Part shown: positions 26,793-38,043 of the stretch, one piece after another
Numbering within the stretch: position 1 is the first letter of the stretch
Layout: each line of letters opens with the position of its first letter
Assembly (NCBI GenBank): GCA_013397075.1
Contig: VWZS01002843.1
Coordinates: forward strand, 265,501 to 329,500
Source: Rhabdornis inornatus
Taxonomy: Eukaryota; Chordata; Aves; Passeriformes; Rhabdornithidae
DNA length: 64,000 nucleotides
Direction: 5' to 3'
Notes under the pieces: model-generated
The model's database searches: none
Seen by the model: only the letters and a program-made list of their open reading frames with translations
Told to the model about the DNA's origin: nothing
Made by a program: the position numbers and the translations under genes

Positions 26793-29700
26793 ATTTCCAG
26801 CAGAGAAAAACATGGATTTTTCATTCTAATAAAGTGACTCCCTGCAGCTCACAGTTAGGGATTCCTATCCTTGAAAGCACCAGTTTTTAAGGTAATCCAT
26901 CACAGTGACAGTCTTACTGAGAGTGATGATCCCCAGTATGTTGAACAGGGTTTTTGTGGATCCAATCCTCAAAGCTTGGAACAGACATCTGTGGAGGGAT
27001 CCTGTGAGCTTGCTGAGACAAGCACCAATGAAGTAAACCAGCAATGCAGCTCTAAATTCTATTTATATACATGGGACAGGTTCAGTATCCAGGACTGTGC
27101 TGTTTTAAATGTATGTCTTTAAAAAATACCTACCTGAACAAAAGTGATATAAAATTTGTACGCCCATTAATTCTTAGAGACAAAAATAATTTTTCTATTG
27201 CATGAACACTCACTTATGAAAGTTAATTTCTCAGAAGAACTGATGTAAGTTTTCAAAAATGCTGGTGTTAATTTTAACACAGAATAATTCAGAAATAAGT
27301 ACCAAGAACACAAAAATTTCTTAATTCATTGCTTGTTTATGGATAACACTGGTCACGTAGGGTTTCTTACAGTGTGAGAAATACGTGGTGTACTTAATTT
27401 CAAGAAAATTTATTTATTCTGTAATCTGACACAGTGATATTCAAAAGTCACCAGTGTGGTGTGAGCTGATCAAATGCTGGTGATTTTCTTGTTGTTTCCA
27501 ACTTCTTATTACAAAAAGGCAAAATTTATTAAATTCATTGCATAAGTATTCTCTGTGGATAAAAATGCATGAAAATTTCTGCCTTAAGATAATTGGTCTG
27601 AGTTATGAATAATTTTAAAATTCAACAATTTCGTATTAAGTGTCTTTTTTGCAAATGATTTTTATCTGATCGTAGATTTTAAAGCCAGCAGCCCCAACAT
27701 AATAGTTTAAACTGATTTTCTGTCATAAAATCATAAAATACAAACTTTTCTCCCAGTGAATACAGGAGCTTTGATTGAATGAAAACATACTTTAAAAAGC
27801 CTAGACCATGCTAATCTAATGATTTCTTGTGCTATTGTACTGCAACTCTCAATAAATGTTTCCAGTGTATAATTACTCATGCAGATGTAATTTCCAGTTT
27901 GAACCTACCACAGTTTTATTTCCAGCAATTTGGCCGAGATTTTGTTGTGACCTTCAGGATCAAGACTGAGCTTTCAGTACATTTTTCCTAAAACTTTTGC
28001 AGTTGAAAACTTCTCAGCAAACATAACCAAAGATATCTTCATTGAATTTATTGAAAACACAGATGTGGGTTATTGTCTGATGGAATTCTCCTACCATTGT
28101 TATCATATTAATCTAATTTTCAGACTGTTTATACACCAATACACAATTCTTATTATTTGTTTTGTCTTTCTTCTTCTTCAACATTGCTTTGTTTTGAAAC
28201 AGTTTATATACTTCAATAAAGAGTTCTAGTATTGGATGTATTTTTCATTTTTGTTGTAGTGGAGCTAATATAAAATGTAATCTTCTGCTAACACCTATCT
28301 AAGGAACCAGCTGCTTTATTAGGCAATGAAAATCCTAAAATGGGGCTTACTTTTTTCTCATTCTAACTAGTTAAATATGTAAATACAGAAATTCCTAGAA
28401 ACACAGACCTGAAACACAATATTATTACCATCCTGAGAATAATTTAAGCTAAAATTGTCTCCTGCCTCCTTTGTTTTCCTGTTATGCCAATTATAATATT
28501 TATACAATTTTTACATTTTAGAGCCATCCTTCTTTTTCATATCAGCCTTTTTAGAAATTATCCAAAACAACAACTTCTCCTGATGAATTTAAAAAAAGAA
28601 AGGAGGGATTCAAACCTTTTGTCAGCTCGGTTTCTCTTCGTATTATCCTATGTTTCTTATGGGGAGTTTTTTTCTTCCCTTTATAACCAGCCAATTGTTT
28701 TCCTCATTCAGACCTTTTTATTTGTCTTGCATAAACACTTAAAAAATTCAGTAGCCCTTCATTCATTCAGCAGAAATACTTACTCCTTTTTAAGGATAAT
28801 TCTCTTATCCTGTATGTACTGCATCAAAGCTTTGGCTCTGTTCATTTTGAAGACATGACATTTCTCGATAATCTTTACATTAAACTAGTTTGTGGTGACA
28901 TTTTGAAGTACTCATTATCCTGTCTGAAGTCTTGACAGCATTAGCCTTTAAATTTGCATCAGCTTTGGTATAAAATGGTAGCTAAATATTCAAGTGGGTG
29001 ACTTTGGTATATCCTGAAATTTTAATAGATGTACATAGTTAATTCATTAGAATTACATGCATATGAAGGACACACTTCCTCAGCCAAAGCTTTTTTCCTA
29101 TTTTCAAATAGCAGCCATTGAAGTTACGTTGGGATTTCATCCATTACAAACTCATACTTACTCTGGAAACTCAATTTGTGTTCCTTCCTTCCACATAGAT
29201 TTTTGCGTATGACTTGCACATAATTCTCATTACCTTAGCACATTAAAATCCCAGGATTATATTTACTTATTTAACAATCTGCTAGCAAAACTAGTTCTAT
29301 AACTTCTATAACTCACTAGAATGAGATAAAAACATCAAAATTACTAGATGATAAAACCCCATAAACCTGGTTTTCTATGAATACTAAAGGCAGATGGACA
29401 TTCAAAAGGACTGGTTCTCACCTGCATAAATTACACCGATTGTGTTGAATTGTAAGGGCACTAAAAGTTGTTCACAGGTACACTAATTTTTCAGCTATTT
29501 TAGGCTCTCAGAACTGTGTGAGAAGCATAAACATCTGGCTCAATATGTTGTAATAGCCACTCTCCAGCAGACTTTATTGTGGAAGTGGAAGTTAGCCATA
29601 CTAAGAGCCAGTCCACAGCTGGTCATTCTTCTTTCTTTTGTCATTATCCTCCAAATCATTCAGCTCCCACGAAGAGCAGATGAACCAACAGAGGATACTG

Positions 29701-30430
29701 GGAGTTATTCTTCCACCTCCACACTAGGCACAAATACTTTGACCTTTCACCAGAGAAAATAAAAAGATATTCTGGTTTCTCAGATGGAGATAACAAGTGA
29801 ATACACATTCTTGATGTAGAAAACAACAGGTGAATACACATTCTTGATGGAATATTCTTCAGTAAGTTATAAAGTCTACTTTAAGCTTCATTCTAAAAAA
29901 TAAGACTGCAATTAATTCATAAGTCTCAGAATGATTGTTTATGAGTATGACTATATTTGACAGCAAAGAATACAAAATCTATTAGTAAAATACCTTTGAC
30001 AGGGAAAAGTAATAATTCTAGAGTACAAAATTTCTTTTTGTTTGTTTCTGGTGTTTGTTTAATCACAGGTTTTGGCTGCAGCAGAAGAAAGCACTGATTA
30101 TATAATTTGGCACTTTAATCTTATCTCTGTTGAATTAAAGATGACTTGATATTTGGATTTTAACTGAAATGTGTCAAACACAGGATGTTTTATAGATGTG
30201 CATTTTCATTAAATTTGATGGCCTTGTTCTCAATTTATGGCGGCTTGAGCTAAGCTCAAAGATCTTCTAACGGTAAAAACTTTGAAAACTGCAAATGCCA
30301 TTATATCCTTTCAGAATACACAACTTATTCTGAACTCTAAAAAATTCCTCCCTTTTAATTCTCTGTTATTGGAACAGAACCTGACGTTCCCATTCCTCCC
30401 TTTTTCTGCCTTTTCATTTTTTCTTTCCAT
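26793..30430. other. Unique AT-rich DNA, no gene seen
   Basis: About 3.6 kb with no recognised exon or interspersed repeat apart from a 33-bp tandem duplication near 29.8 kb, listed separately. The 124-codon plus-strand frame at 28484-28858 is rich in Phe/Leu/Ser, as expected from T-rich DNA, and has no motif. Confidence 0.5.
29783..29849. repeat. 33-bp imperfect tandem duplication
   Basis: The 20-base word starting GTGAATACACATT occurs identically at 29797-29816 and 29830-29849, a period of 33 bp. The 5' parts of the two units are similar but not identical (GATGGAGATAACAA against GATGTAGAAAACAACA), so the duplication is older than the identical core suggests, or one part has diverged. Confidence 0.85.
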
Positions 30431-30657
30431 TTAAGGATTGTTCTTCACCCAGAGGGTGGTTGGGCACTGGAACAGCTCCCCAGGGCAGTGGTTGAAGCAC
30501 CAGCCTGACAGAGTTCAGGAAGTGTTTGGACAATGCTCTCAGGCACCTGGTGTGACTCTTGGGGTGTCTGTGCAGCCACTTGTCCTGTGCAGGGCCAGGA
30601 GTTGGACTCAATCCTGGTGCGTCCCTTCAAACTCAGCACAGTTTGTGATTCTGTGAG
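30431..30657 (+). mobile_element. CR1 LINE 3' end, second subfamily
   Basis: A 5'-truncated CR1-type end whose coding frame begins FFTQRVVGHWNSSPGQW, matching the ORF2 C-terminus of the subfamily with 'QRVVGHWN'. It continues with antisense-free 'acaatgctctcaggcacctggtgtgac' and 'cagggccaggagttggactc' blocks and ends GATTCTGTGA. It differs from the 'ctggtctagtggaaggtgtcc' copies, which points to a separate CR1 lineage active at another time. Confidence 0.9.
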
Positions 30658-31299
30658 CTTCATCTAAATTATACTGTCTATAATTTTACCTTTTTTCCTC
30701 TCAGAGACTGCCACTGCCCATTCTAAACCATAGGGTTCAAACTTTTGCAGTTCTGCCATATAACAGGTGGACCTTTTTTCCTTGCTGCAGTGTAACCCTT
30801 TCATCAGTCTACCCACCCTTTTCTGCCAAATCTTGGGTTTCCCTGTATATATTTAAGCACATTGAAAAAAGCCTCATATAGTTGAAGCACCTTCTTTATT
30901 TTAATTACAATATAGAACAATATAGCACCACTAAAGAAAGTATATCTTTTATCATTCAAAACTAAATCATGTTCTGAATATTTTCACAAAAAATCCAGTG
31001 CAATTAAATTTTGGGCTGTATTTCTATGACATTTATGTGTATTTATATTCTTTTTCCCCTTACATGAAGGAAAAAAATTCTTTTAGAGAACATAAATTTT
31101 GCTGACAGGTGATTATTCAGTTTCCCCCCCCATTTCCTTATCTTTTCACATCATGAATATTTCTAGCACTGTCTTCAACACATTCCTCTCACAAGTACTG
31201 TCAGTCTGATTTAAGAAAAGAAGGCTCTGCTCAACTCTGTTGCCCAGAATTATACCAAGCTCTTTTACACCACAAAATACACTCTGTGGGATTCATAAA
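30658..31299. other. Unique DNA, no gene seen
   Basis: About 640 bp without recognised content, including a C8 run at about 31123-31131. Confidence 0.5.
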
Positions 31300-31532
31300 T
31301 TCACAGAATGGTTTGCCTTGGAAAGGACCTTAAAGATCGTCTGGTTCCAAGCCTCTGCCATGGGCAAGGACACCTTCTACTAGACCAGGTTGCTCAAAGC
31401 CCCATCCAGGCTGGCGTTGAACATTTCCAGGGATGAGGCATCCACAGCTTGTCTGAACAACGTGCCCCAGTGCCTCACCAACTTCACAGTAAAAAGGTTC
31501 CTCCTAATATCTAATCTAAACCCCCCTCTGAT
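31300..31532 (-). mobile_element. CR1 LINE 3' end, inverted
   Basis: The plus strand begins with a TCACAGAATGGTTTGCC antisense tail and runs through 'ccttctactagaccaggttgctc', 'ccccatccaggctgg' and 'ctcctaatatctaatctaaac'. Read on the minus strand, the ORF2 C-terminus is open and recognisable (GGFRLDIRRNLFTVKLVRHW and LDGALSNLV). It is one of the better preserved copies, and probably younger than its neighbours. Confidence 0.95.
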
Positions 31533-32214
31533 TGCACCTGTTTTGTCTTGTAGAAGAGAGAATGCATTCAAGTGCAAGACTACAACTGTCTTAATAGACC
31601 TTAATATTATGATCCAAGATATCTGCATGCACATCCTGTGTTTATGTGATTCTGTGTGAAAGTTGAAAAGCCCTTTCTGCAGTGCTATCCTTCCAACCCC
31701 CAGACAGGGCAGAATTTTTTTAACTGAAAAAGGACAAAAGGGAGTGGGGTATAACTTATAGATTAATGTACTCTCTTTCTTTTTTTTTTTTCTTTTTCTC
31801 TTTCCCTATGAGTTTAAAAAGCCTAATTTTGGACTGTCAGGAACATACTCTTACAATACTGGATGTCTTGAAAAGTTTTAATTCTTTAGTAGGTATAAGA
31901 ATAGAAATAAGGAAAATGCAAATCAAGACAATTCAAAAAAGGAAGACAAAGAGAGGCCAAGGAGGCAAAATGGCATGGACTGTTCTCACCAGATCCCATC
32001 AGTGCTTTTGACAGCAGTGTAGTTCTATTTAAAACTATAAGTAATTTACCTTGTCAACAAAGATATATTTTTCTCCTTTAGACCCAGAAAGAAACAAAAA
32101 GGCAAATCAAAGAGCGGTCTGAAATTACCTTATTTTTGAGTGTTAGACACACGTATTTCTTAATGCTCACATAAAACAATGCCTTTCTCCTATTTCAGCT
32201 ATTAGATCACCCTC
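31533..32214. other. Unique DNA with a T-rich tract
   Basis: No gene seen. A pyrimidine-rich tract (T12 and flanks) lies at about 31773-31806. Confidence 0.5.
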
Positions 32215-32414
32215 TTGAATCATAGCCTCTTCCATTTCAGACACTCATTCCTTTAGTGAGACCAGTAACTTTCCTTTTATTGAATCATGCCTTGCATTTG
32301 ACTAATGCAAACCTTTCAGGGAGACATCTAGCTTTGATTTAAAAATAGCAGAAGATATGCCATTTCCCTTACAGAAACTCCCCAAGCTTAATCACTGTCA
32401 TTGTCTGACATTCT
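32215..32414 (-). mobile_element. Ancient CR1-like LINE fragment (3' part)
   Basis: A strongly diverged fragment. On the plus strand the blocks 'gagacatctagctttgattta', 'gatatgccatttccc' and 'ccaagcttaatcactgtca' correspond to the antisense pattern of old amniote CR1/L3-type elements (a lysine-rich ORF2-end/3' region read backwards). It is in the same orientation as the larger fragment at 33286-34150 and may be its 3' continuation. Assignment is by remembered consensus pattern and needs a repeat-library search. Confidence 0.6.
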
Positions 32415-33285
32415 GTCTCTTGCTTTCAGCTGTCAGCTGCTAAATTATGGAGGCACTCAGGATGCTAGTCCGTGTACCCCAGAGAAGCAGTGTCTCTCTG
32501 GGCTCTGTCTCCAGAGAGAGGACCCTCATGGGGGTAATTCAGAGCACCAGAAGTTTGCATTCTGCTCTGATTGTCCCCATGAGCATACTATACAGATGGG
32601 ACAAAAAAGGCTTTTAGAAGCAAGGTCTGTGGCTGAGAACCAACTTGTGCATTTTTCACACCCATATATTTTTCCATGGAGGTACGTGTACTGTGTAATC
32701 AGGCTGTCTTTAAGTTCCCTTTTTAACGAGAAAACAGTTGAACTACTTAAGCACAACTTCTCTCTCACCAATCCAGGAGCTATTTATATGGGATTTTCAC
32801 TAGAATTTTTAATTTTGTTGGTACAAGAAAATACCCATTTTATTGGGTTATCTCATTATTTCATTTAAATGAGGACTTGTCATATTTGTACAAAGAGGCG
32901 ACTATTCCTCTTATTGTAGTGCTACTTGAAGTCTCTTTATCTAAATATTTGAGACCCAAAGGCCAGTTTGCTTGTTTAGGTGCTTTTTTTTCCCCCAGCA
33001 GCACAGTGACCATAGCTTTTTCCTCTGGTAGCACCGAATTTGCTTCCGAGAAGCAAGGCACAGAGGTGATCTCATGAAATCACTTTGAGGCCAAAGGGAT
33101 TGCTTGAGCCTACATCATACAACACAAATCCATGTTTTTAAAAATATTCCTCATTCCTACATCTCTTGCTTGCCTGCTGTAATGTCCAACTCATCTCCTC
33201 ATTCAGATTTTCTCCATATCTAATCTGCACATTCATTGAGGTGAATTACAACAACTATTTCTTGTTTCACATGTGCTGTATATTG
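32415..33285. other. Unassigned segment splitting an ancient CR1
   Basis: About 870 bp that does not fit the CR1 pattern seen on both sides. It holds a 155-codon plus-strand frame (32401-32868) with no recognised motif. In old CR1-type elements the two flanking blocks are normally only about 100-150 bp apart, so this could be a later insertion of unknown type, or the two CR1 pieces could be independent. I see no clean target-site duplication or terminal repeat at its ends. Confidence 0.3.
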
Positions 33286-34150
33286 AGGACAATGCAACAA
33301 CACCTTCTCCTTTTTATCCACCATTAGCTTTATCTCTTCCAAACTAAACTGCTTTTTTTTTTCTTTCCTAGGTTCCATTCTTTGGATGGCTGTCTAACCT
33401 GATTTCCCTCTTGTTGTTTCCCTTGTCCAATATGTGAACCTGTCTGCAAAGCAGAATGCCCAGAAGTGGACACAGTACTCTACCCAAAGCCTCTCTGCTG
33501 CCAGGTACATGTGAATGGAAACGACTCCTTCACACAGTTTATGTTGATGATAATATATCCTGGTCTGAAATACGACATTTTTGTTTGGGGTTTTTTTTTG
33601 TTTTTGTTTTTGTTTTTGTTTTTTTTTTATTTTGTTTTTTTGTTTGTTTTTTTTTGTTTGTTTGGGTTTTTTTTGTTTTTTTTTGTTTGTTTGTTTGTGT
33701 TTTTTTGTTGTTTTGTTTTGTTTTGTTTTGTTTTGTTTTTGTTTTTGGGTTTTTTTGTTTTGTTTTTGGTTTTGTTTTTTGTTTGTTTTTGGTTTTTTTG
33801 CTTTTTACAGCAGCATTATATTTCTGACTATTACTCATTTTGTGGCAATTATTCCCAGACCCTTTACTGGTGATCCTGCCTAAACCACCAATCCCAGTTT
33901 TGCCTTTATGCATTCCATTTCTCTGTCTTAACATGAAGCACTTTGCCATCGCCTGCACTACTTTATTCTTGTTGACATCAAACCATCTGTCTAATTTAGC
34001 ACAGACATTTTGAATTTTCATCATGTCATTCAGTATTTGTGAGGCAGGAAGCCATCCATAAATTTTACAAATCAGTCCTAATGAGAGGTCAAAGTCATTA
34101 ACAAAACTATTCAATAATACCCCACCAAGACAGACCTCCCTGGTACTTAC
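33286..34150 (-). mobile_element. Ancient CR1-like LINE: reverse transcriptase remnant
   Basis: On the minus strand, from about 34150 downwards, a degenerate ORF2 is readable: LGGVLLNSFVNDFD corresponds to the family's 'LGPVLFNIFINDLD', and KLDRWFDVNKNKVVQAMAKC corresponds to the 'RLDRWADVNKMKFNKAKC' region just after the catalytic YADD motif. The YADD itself has decayed (KIYGWLPAS where KFADDTKL is expected). On the plus strand 33450-33490 shows the antisense 'cccagaagtggacacagtact' block, which lies further downstream in ORF2. A low-complexity T/G tract (33577-33800) sits inside the element. It is an inactive relic, older than the other CR1 copies here. Confidence 0.8.
33577..33800. repeat. 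(TTTTG)n / T-rich low-complexity tract
   Basis: About 224 bp made almost only of T and G: mixed TTTTG, TTTG and longer T runs (complement: AAAAC). It is inside the ancient CR1 and probably grew from the A-rich tail of a later retroposon or by slippage. All long plus-strand frames here (FFCFCF-type) and the Lys/Thr/Asn/Gln-rich half of a 234-codon minus-strand frame (34243-33539) are products of this tract. Confidence 0.95.
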
Positions 34151-35481
34151 TGGAAAAGTCCTTTTTCTCTGACAGTGAACAGCTGGAAAACAGTCTTTTA
34201 GTATGGTGCAAAATGTCCTGTTTCTTATGTGCTTCTCAGGCAATCACCCATTTTACTTTAATAGAGATTTCCTCATACAGATCTAGATAACAAACAGAAA
34301 GGAATAAGGTACCACAAATAGTATAGTGAGATAAGAGTAGAATACTTACAATATATAGCAGCTCACAGTTGGTTTTCCTTTATTACAGAAGCACAGTTGC
34401 TGTAATAAAAGCAATGAAAATGTATGAAAGCAATTATAGAAGGAGCAAGCGTTTTCCAGTTACTACTGTATTATGAGAAAAAACAGCACGGCTATAGAAA
34501 AAGTGAAAAGGTTATCAAAATTACCCACATTGTAGCTGTACAGGAATTATCTACAATTTCCATTTTTAATTTTTTTTATCAAATATCTGGAATATAATCA
34601 GTTCCAGTCTCATCTTGTTCATTTTTGCTTTATGGGCTGTCAGAGTACCTAGAATTAAAAAACCTGTTTTTTCCAAAGCATATACATATCTCTGGAGAGA
34701 ATAGGAATGACATGAATAGGAATTACAGCTAATATTTTTTCTTTCTGGCTAAAACTATTCCAGTGCAAAACCAGTATAAAGAAAATGCAACATTGAAGCA
34801 GTAATGACCCTGTTTGCCTAAACAAAAAAAAAAAAATGGTTAGTTTAAGCTTTCTTCTGAAAAGATCTAGAGATGTATTATAAATAAAAATCTAAAAAAA
34901 TTACTGTAGTGGAATTTATAGTTGATTTGCGGGAATCATAATGGTCATAATGAAGTCATAACCCAGGACTTGGTTTGTTTAAACATATCTTTGTGGATTT
35001 CTTGTTTGGAAATGAAGAACCATACCAGTAGTAATTTCATTTTTCGGTTTCTCTGGAAGACTAGTGAACAAAACACACATAACAATTCCTGAAATATGAT
35101 TTAACAAAACACCACTTGTACAGTTTTTCATTGGCATCAACTTTTCCTGTCAGTGTGTCATGTTTTAGGAAAGAGGTATCTGAAGAAAACCCTGAGCAAA
35201 AATGCTTGAAACACTGTTCTAATTTGCTAAATTATCTAAATCACCATCTTTCTTGATTTTCATTTTAATTGCAAAGAAAATTTCTTTTTATAAATTTATA
35301 CCTTTAGTTTACATTTAATAAATAAATGTCTCAGCATTGTCAAATATTACCCATGTCATCCCCAGTTAATGCTATGTATAAGCACACATTCTTCTAAATA
35401 ATTGTCCAGATGCAATTATATTAACCAGTGTGATTTAAATGGTTTTATATTTGTGCATATAGAATGTATAATACTATAATT

Positions 35482-35484
<3 letters not shown>
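34151..35484. other. Unique AT-rich DNA, no gene seen
   Basis: No recognised feature. The ancient CR1 similarity may extend weakly to about 34240 but I cannot support it. Confidence 0.5.

Positions 35485-35523
<39 letters not shown>
35485..35523. repeat. (TG)n dinucleotide microsatellite
   Basis: An uninterrupted run of about 19.5 TG units. Alternating purine-pyrimidine DNA of this length can adopt Z-DNA and is usually polymorphic in length. Confidence 0.99.
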
Positions 35524-35524
<1 letters not shown>

Positions 35525-36147
35525 GGGAAATAATGACTTAGTTCGACTGAGAGCTAGGCAAGAACTTAAGGCTGGCTGGTTTGTTTTTCAGTGAGTAAGA
35601 ATAAGGAGTAATATGCAGAATTGATAAAACGGTAAAGAATTTGGAGACAAAAGTTAGGCCTATGACCATCCTTGTGAATTCAAACATATAAACACAAACT
35701 GCACACTATCAGTGCAGGATAAGATCCTGATGAACAGATAAAGACCATTACACCTGCTTTGGAAAAAAATAAAATCAATGAAATAAAGGATATTTTTGTC
35801 TAAAGGAACGCTTAGTTTTGATTTTAGAAAATGAAACAGGAAAGAAAAACATCTTAGGCCTATGCTGTAAGCGTGGAGATGAGATATCATAAATCTGCTA
35901 TCTGATAAACTAGCATAATTATGGTTACTCCTTGATATATTGCTGCTATGTATTAATATATCAGCAAATTATAAAAGTACACATAGTAGTCATCTAAAAA
36001 TTACCTTCTTTGATTGATTTCCTAATCTGAAAAACACTGGCAAACCACTCTGACATCAGTATGGTTCTTAAGAACATTTAATGTGAAAATGAACTGAGTA
36101 TTTGCTCCCAGAAAAAGATGCTGTTTTAAAAGAATTTGAGATCCATG
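35524..36147. other. Unique AT-rich DNA, no gene seen
   Basis: Nothing recognised. Confidence 0.5.
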
Positions 36148-36175
36148 TAATAATAATAATAATAATAATTATTAT

Positions 36176-36206
<31 letters not shown>
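36148..36206. repeat. Compound triplet microsatellite (TAA)7-(ATT)3-(ACT)10
   Basis: Three perfect triplet blocks follow without a gap: TAA x7 (36148-36168), ATT x3 (36168-36176) and ACT x10 (36177-36206). The TAA and ATT blocks are reverse complements and can pair as a hairpin, and the ATT to ACT change is a single base. This suggests that the ACT block expanded from one mutated ATT unit. Confidence 0.98.
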
Positions 36207-36207
<1 letters not shown>

Positions 36208-36289
36208 TAAAAATCATATCCTGCTTAGCTTTAATAAAACATATTTTATTAATTCATTTCAGTTAGCTGCTCAGATCAGCCTCAATATT

Positions 36290-36440
36290 AAAGTGTAATT
36301 ATAGTATATGCCAGGTGAATGCCATTCTCTGAAATTAATTACCATGGAGATGGCCTCATTATAATCTATGATAAAGAGTTCATTTATTTTTCAAGAGCTA
36401 TGTGTTTCCATTAAATGTGACTCAAGAAGATCTTAAAGTA
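36290..36440. other. Candidate conserved non-coding segment
   Basis: Non-repetitive DNA with an E-box-like CAGGTG (about 36311), a TTAATTA homeodomain core beside CCATGG (about 36335-36345) and further ATTA/TAAT words. The composition resembles vertebrate conserved non-coding elements, but no comparison is available here. Confidence 0.25.
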
Positions 36441-37582
36441 AATAATTAAAAGATGAGGTGTCCTTTTACAGAGATCTTTAAGCAAAATAGAAGAATAAAA
36501 GTCTACCTAAAGAGACATGACAGATTTTCTCAAGAATCAGATCCCAAATTTGACATCTGGATTATGCCACCCTCCCTGTGCACAGAAAGAACTTTATTGG
36601 CTTCTGTCATTTCCCCACTAAGGGCTGATCAGTACAGCCTCCTTTCTCAGTGTCCCTCTTAGAAAAAGATGATCAGAACCTTAACAATTTCCTGCCAGGA
36701 TTTCTCTAAAGTGCAGGCTAGATTTGATGAGCCAACAAAGGAGAAAACTCCTGGTTAAAACACTTACTGCCTCTCCCAACAAAAATAACAGAAAAGGTCT
36801 CTATTACTGTGAATACCAGTTTTTGTTAGCTGGCATCTGAATTTAATGAGATCTATAGCTCACATATACTCTGCCTCACGTAGGCATCCAGCAAATGCCT
36901 AAATATGAGTTCCTTAGTAAAACAATGTTTGTGAAGGCAATTTACTGCAGCCAGTAAAGGAGTAGTGCTTTAAGAAGTCTTCACAAGAGCATCTTTACCT
37001 ACATTTCAATGCACAGGATCTCCTTTAGGAAGTGACCAGGTACAGTTTCCTGTCCACCTCCATTGTCAGAACAGGAATGTGTGTGCTTGCACCAGAAGAG
37101 TTGTTTTATTAGGCACTTACAGTATAGCCATGTGCCAGTGGTGTCACCTGGCAGGAAGTGCCATCACTGAGAGACTTCATAGCAAATTGCTTCTGGAGTG
37201 TCAGTGCACTAGTCTGGTAGAGTTGAGGTGAGGAAAAAAGCCACACACCTCCAAACATTTCCACAGAACCCTGGTATAGCAATGACATCGGTCCCTTGTC
37301 ATGTTCAGACCGTTCTGTTATATTAACCAGCATTCCAGAGTTCAGTGGAAAATAGAAATATCAAATCACACGGCAGTTAACTTCTTAAGCAACATGTGAC
37401 TTCCAGACTCTGAGGTCTAATCTCTGAAGGTTATTTTTAGGAAAGTAAGGTACCTAGAAATGCACATAGGAAGTTTTCAGAAGGACCTACCATTACAGAC
37501 CTTTCTAAAAACTGTATATATCTGTGTATGTGGCATGCTTTCCAGTGCACATGAAATCTGTTCACTTAATAAAGAGAACTGG
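36441..37582. other. Unique DNA, no gene seen
   Basis: Open frames of 65-75 codons only. None is recognised. Confidence 0.5.
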
Positions 37583-38043
37583 ATTATAGAATCCTGGAAT
37601 AATTCAGGCTGGAAGGAACCTCAGGAGGTCTCTAACAGAACCTTCAACTGTGATTAGACAAAGTTGCTCAGTGTTTTTATGTAACTGAGTTTTGGGCATC
37701 TCTGGTGACTGCACAGTCTCTCTGGTTGACCATCTCCATGAGCAGAAAAAAAACTTCTCAGTTTAATTGAGTGTATTCTGAATATCAATTCAGTGAGCTT
37801 GTGCCCCCTTCCTCTTGTTGTCTCTTGTTCCACTGTAGAGTGCCTCCTCTCAGTACTGGAGGGCTCCTAAGTCCCCCCAAATCACTTTTCTTGAGGAGGA
37901 ATGAGCCCAGCTTCTTCATCCTCTCCTCATAGAAAAAATACTCCAGCCCTCAACAATCCTGGTGGTCCCTTGTTGAGATCCCTTGAGTCTGGGACCCCTT
38001 ATATTGAGGTCCCAAAAATGGATGGATTACTAAAGTGTATGAT
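37583..38043 (-). mobile_element. CR1 LINE 3' portion, inverted, diverged
   Basis: The plus strand starts with antisense tail (ATAGAATCCTGGAATAATTC), then 'aggctggaaggaacctcagg', 'cccccttcctcttgttgtctc' and 'aggaggaatgagcccagcttc', and ends with 'gatggattactaaagtgta', matching the antisense 'ctggacgcagtactcc' region of ORF2. It is about 460 bp. The divergence is clear and the frame is broken by several indels. Confidence 0.9.

Noticed and set aside
32401..32868. 155-codon plus-strand open frame as a gene
   Set aside because: No motif, Cys/Ser/Leu-rich without pattern, overlapped by a minus-strand frame, and partly lying on the edge of an ancient CR1 piece.
33456..33883. Phe/Cys/Val-rich plus-strand frames suggesting membrane proteins
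   Set aside because: They are the translation of the T/G-rich low-complexity tract in several frames at once.
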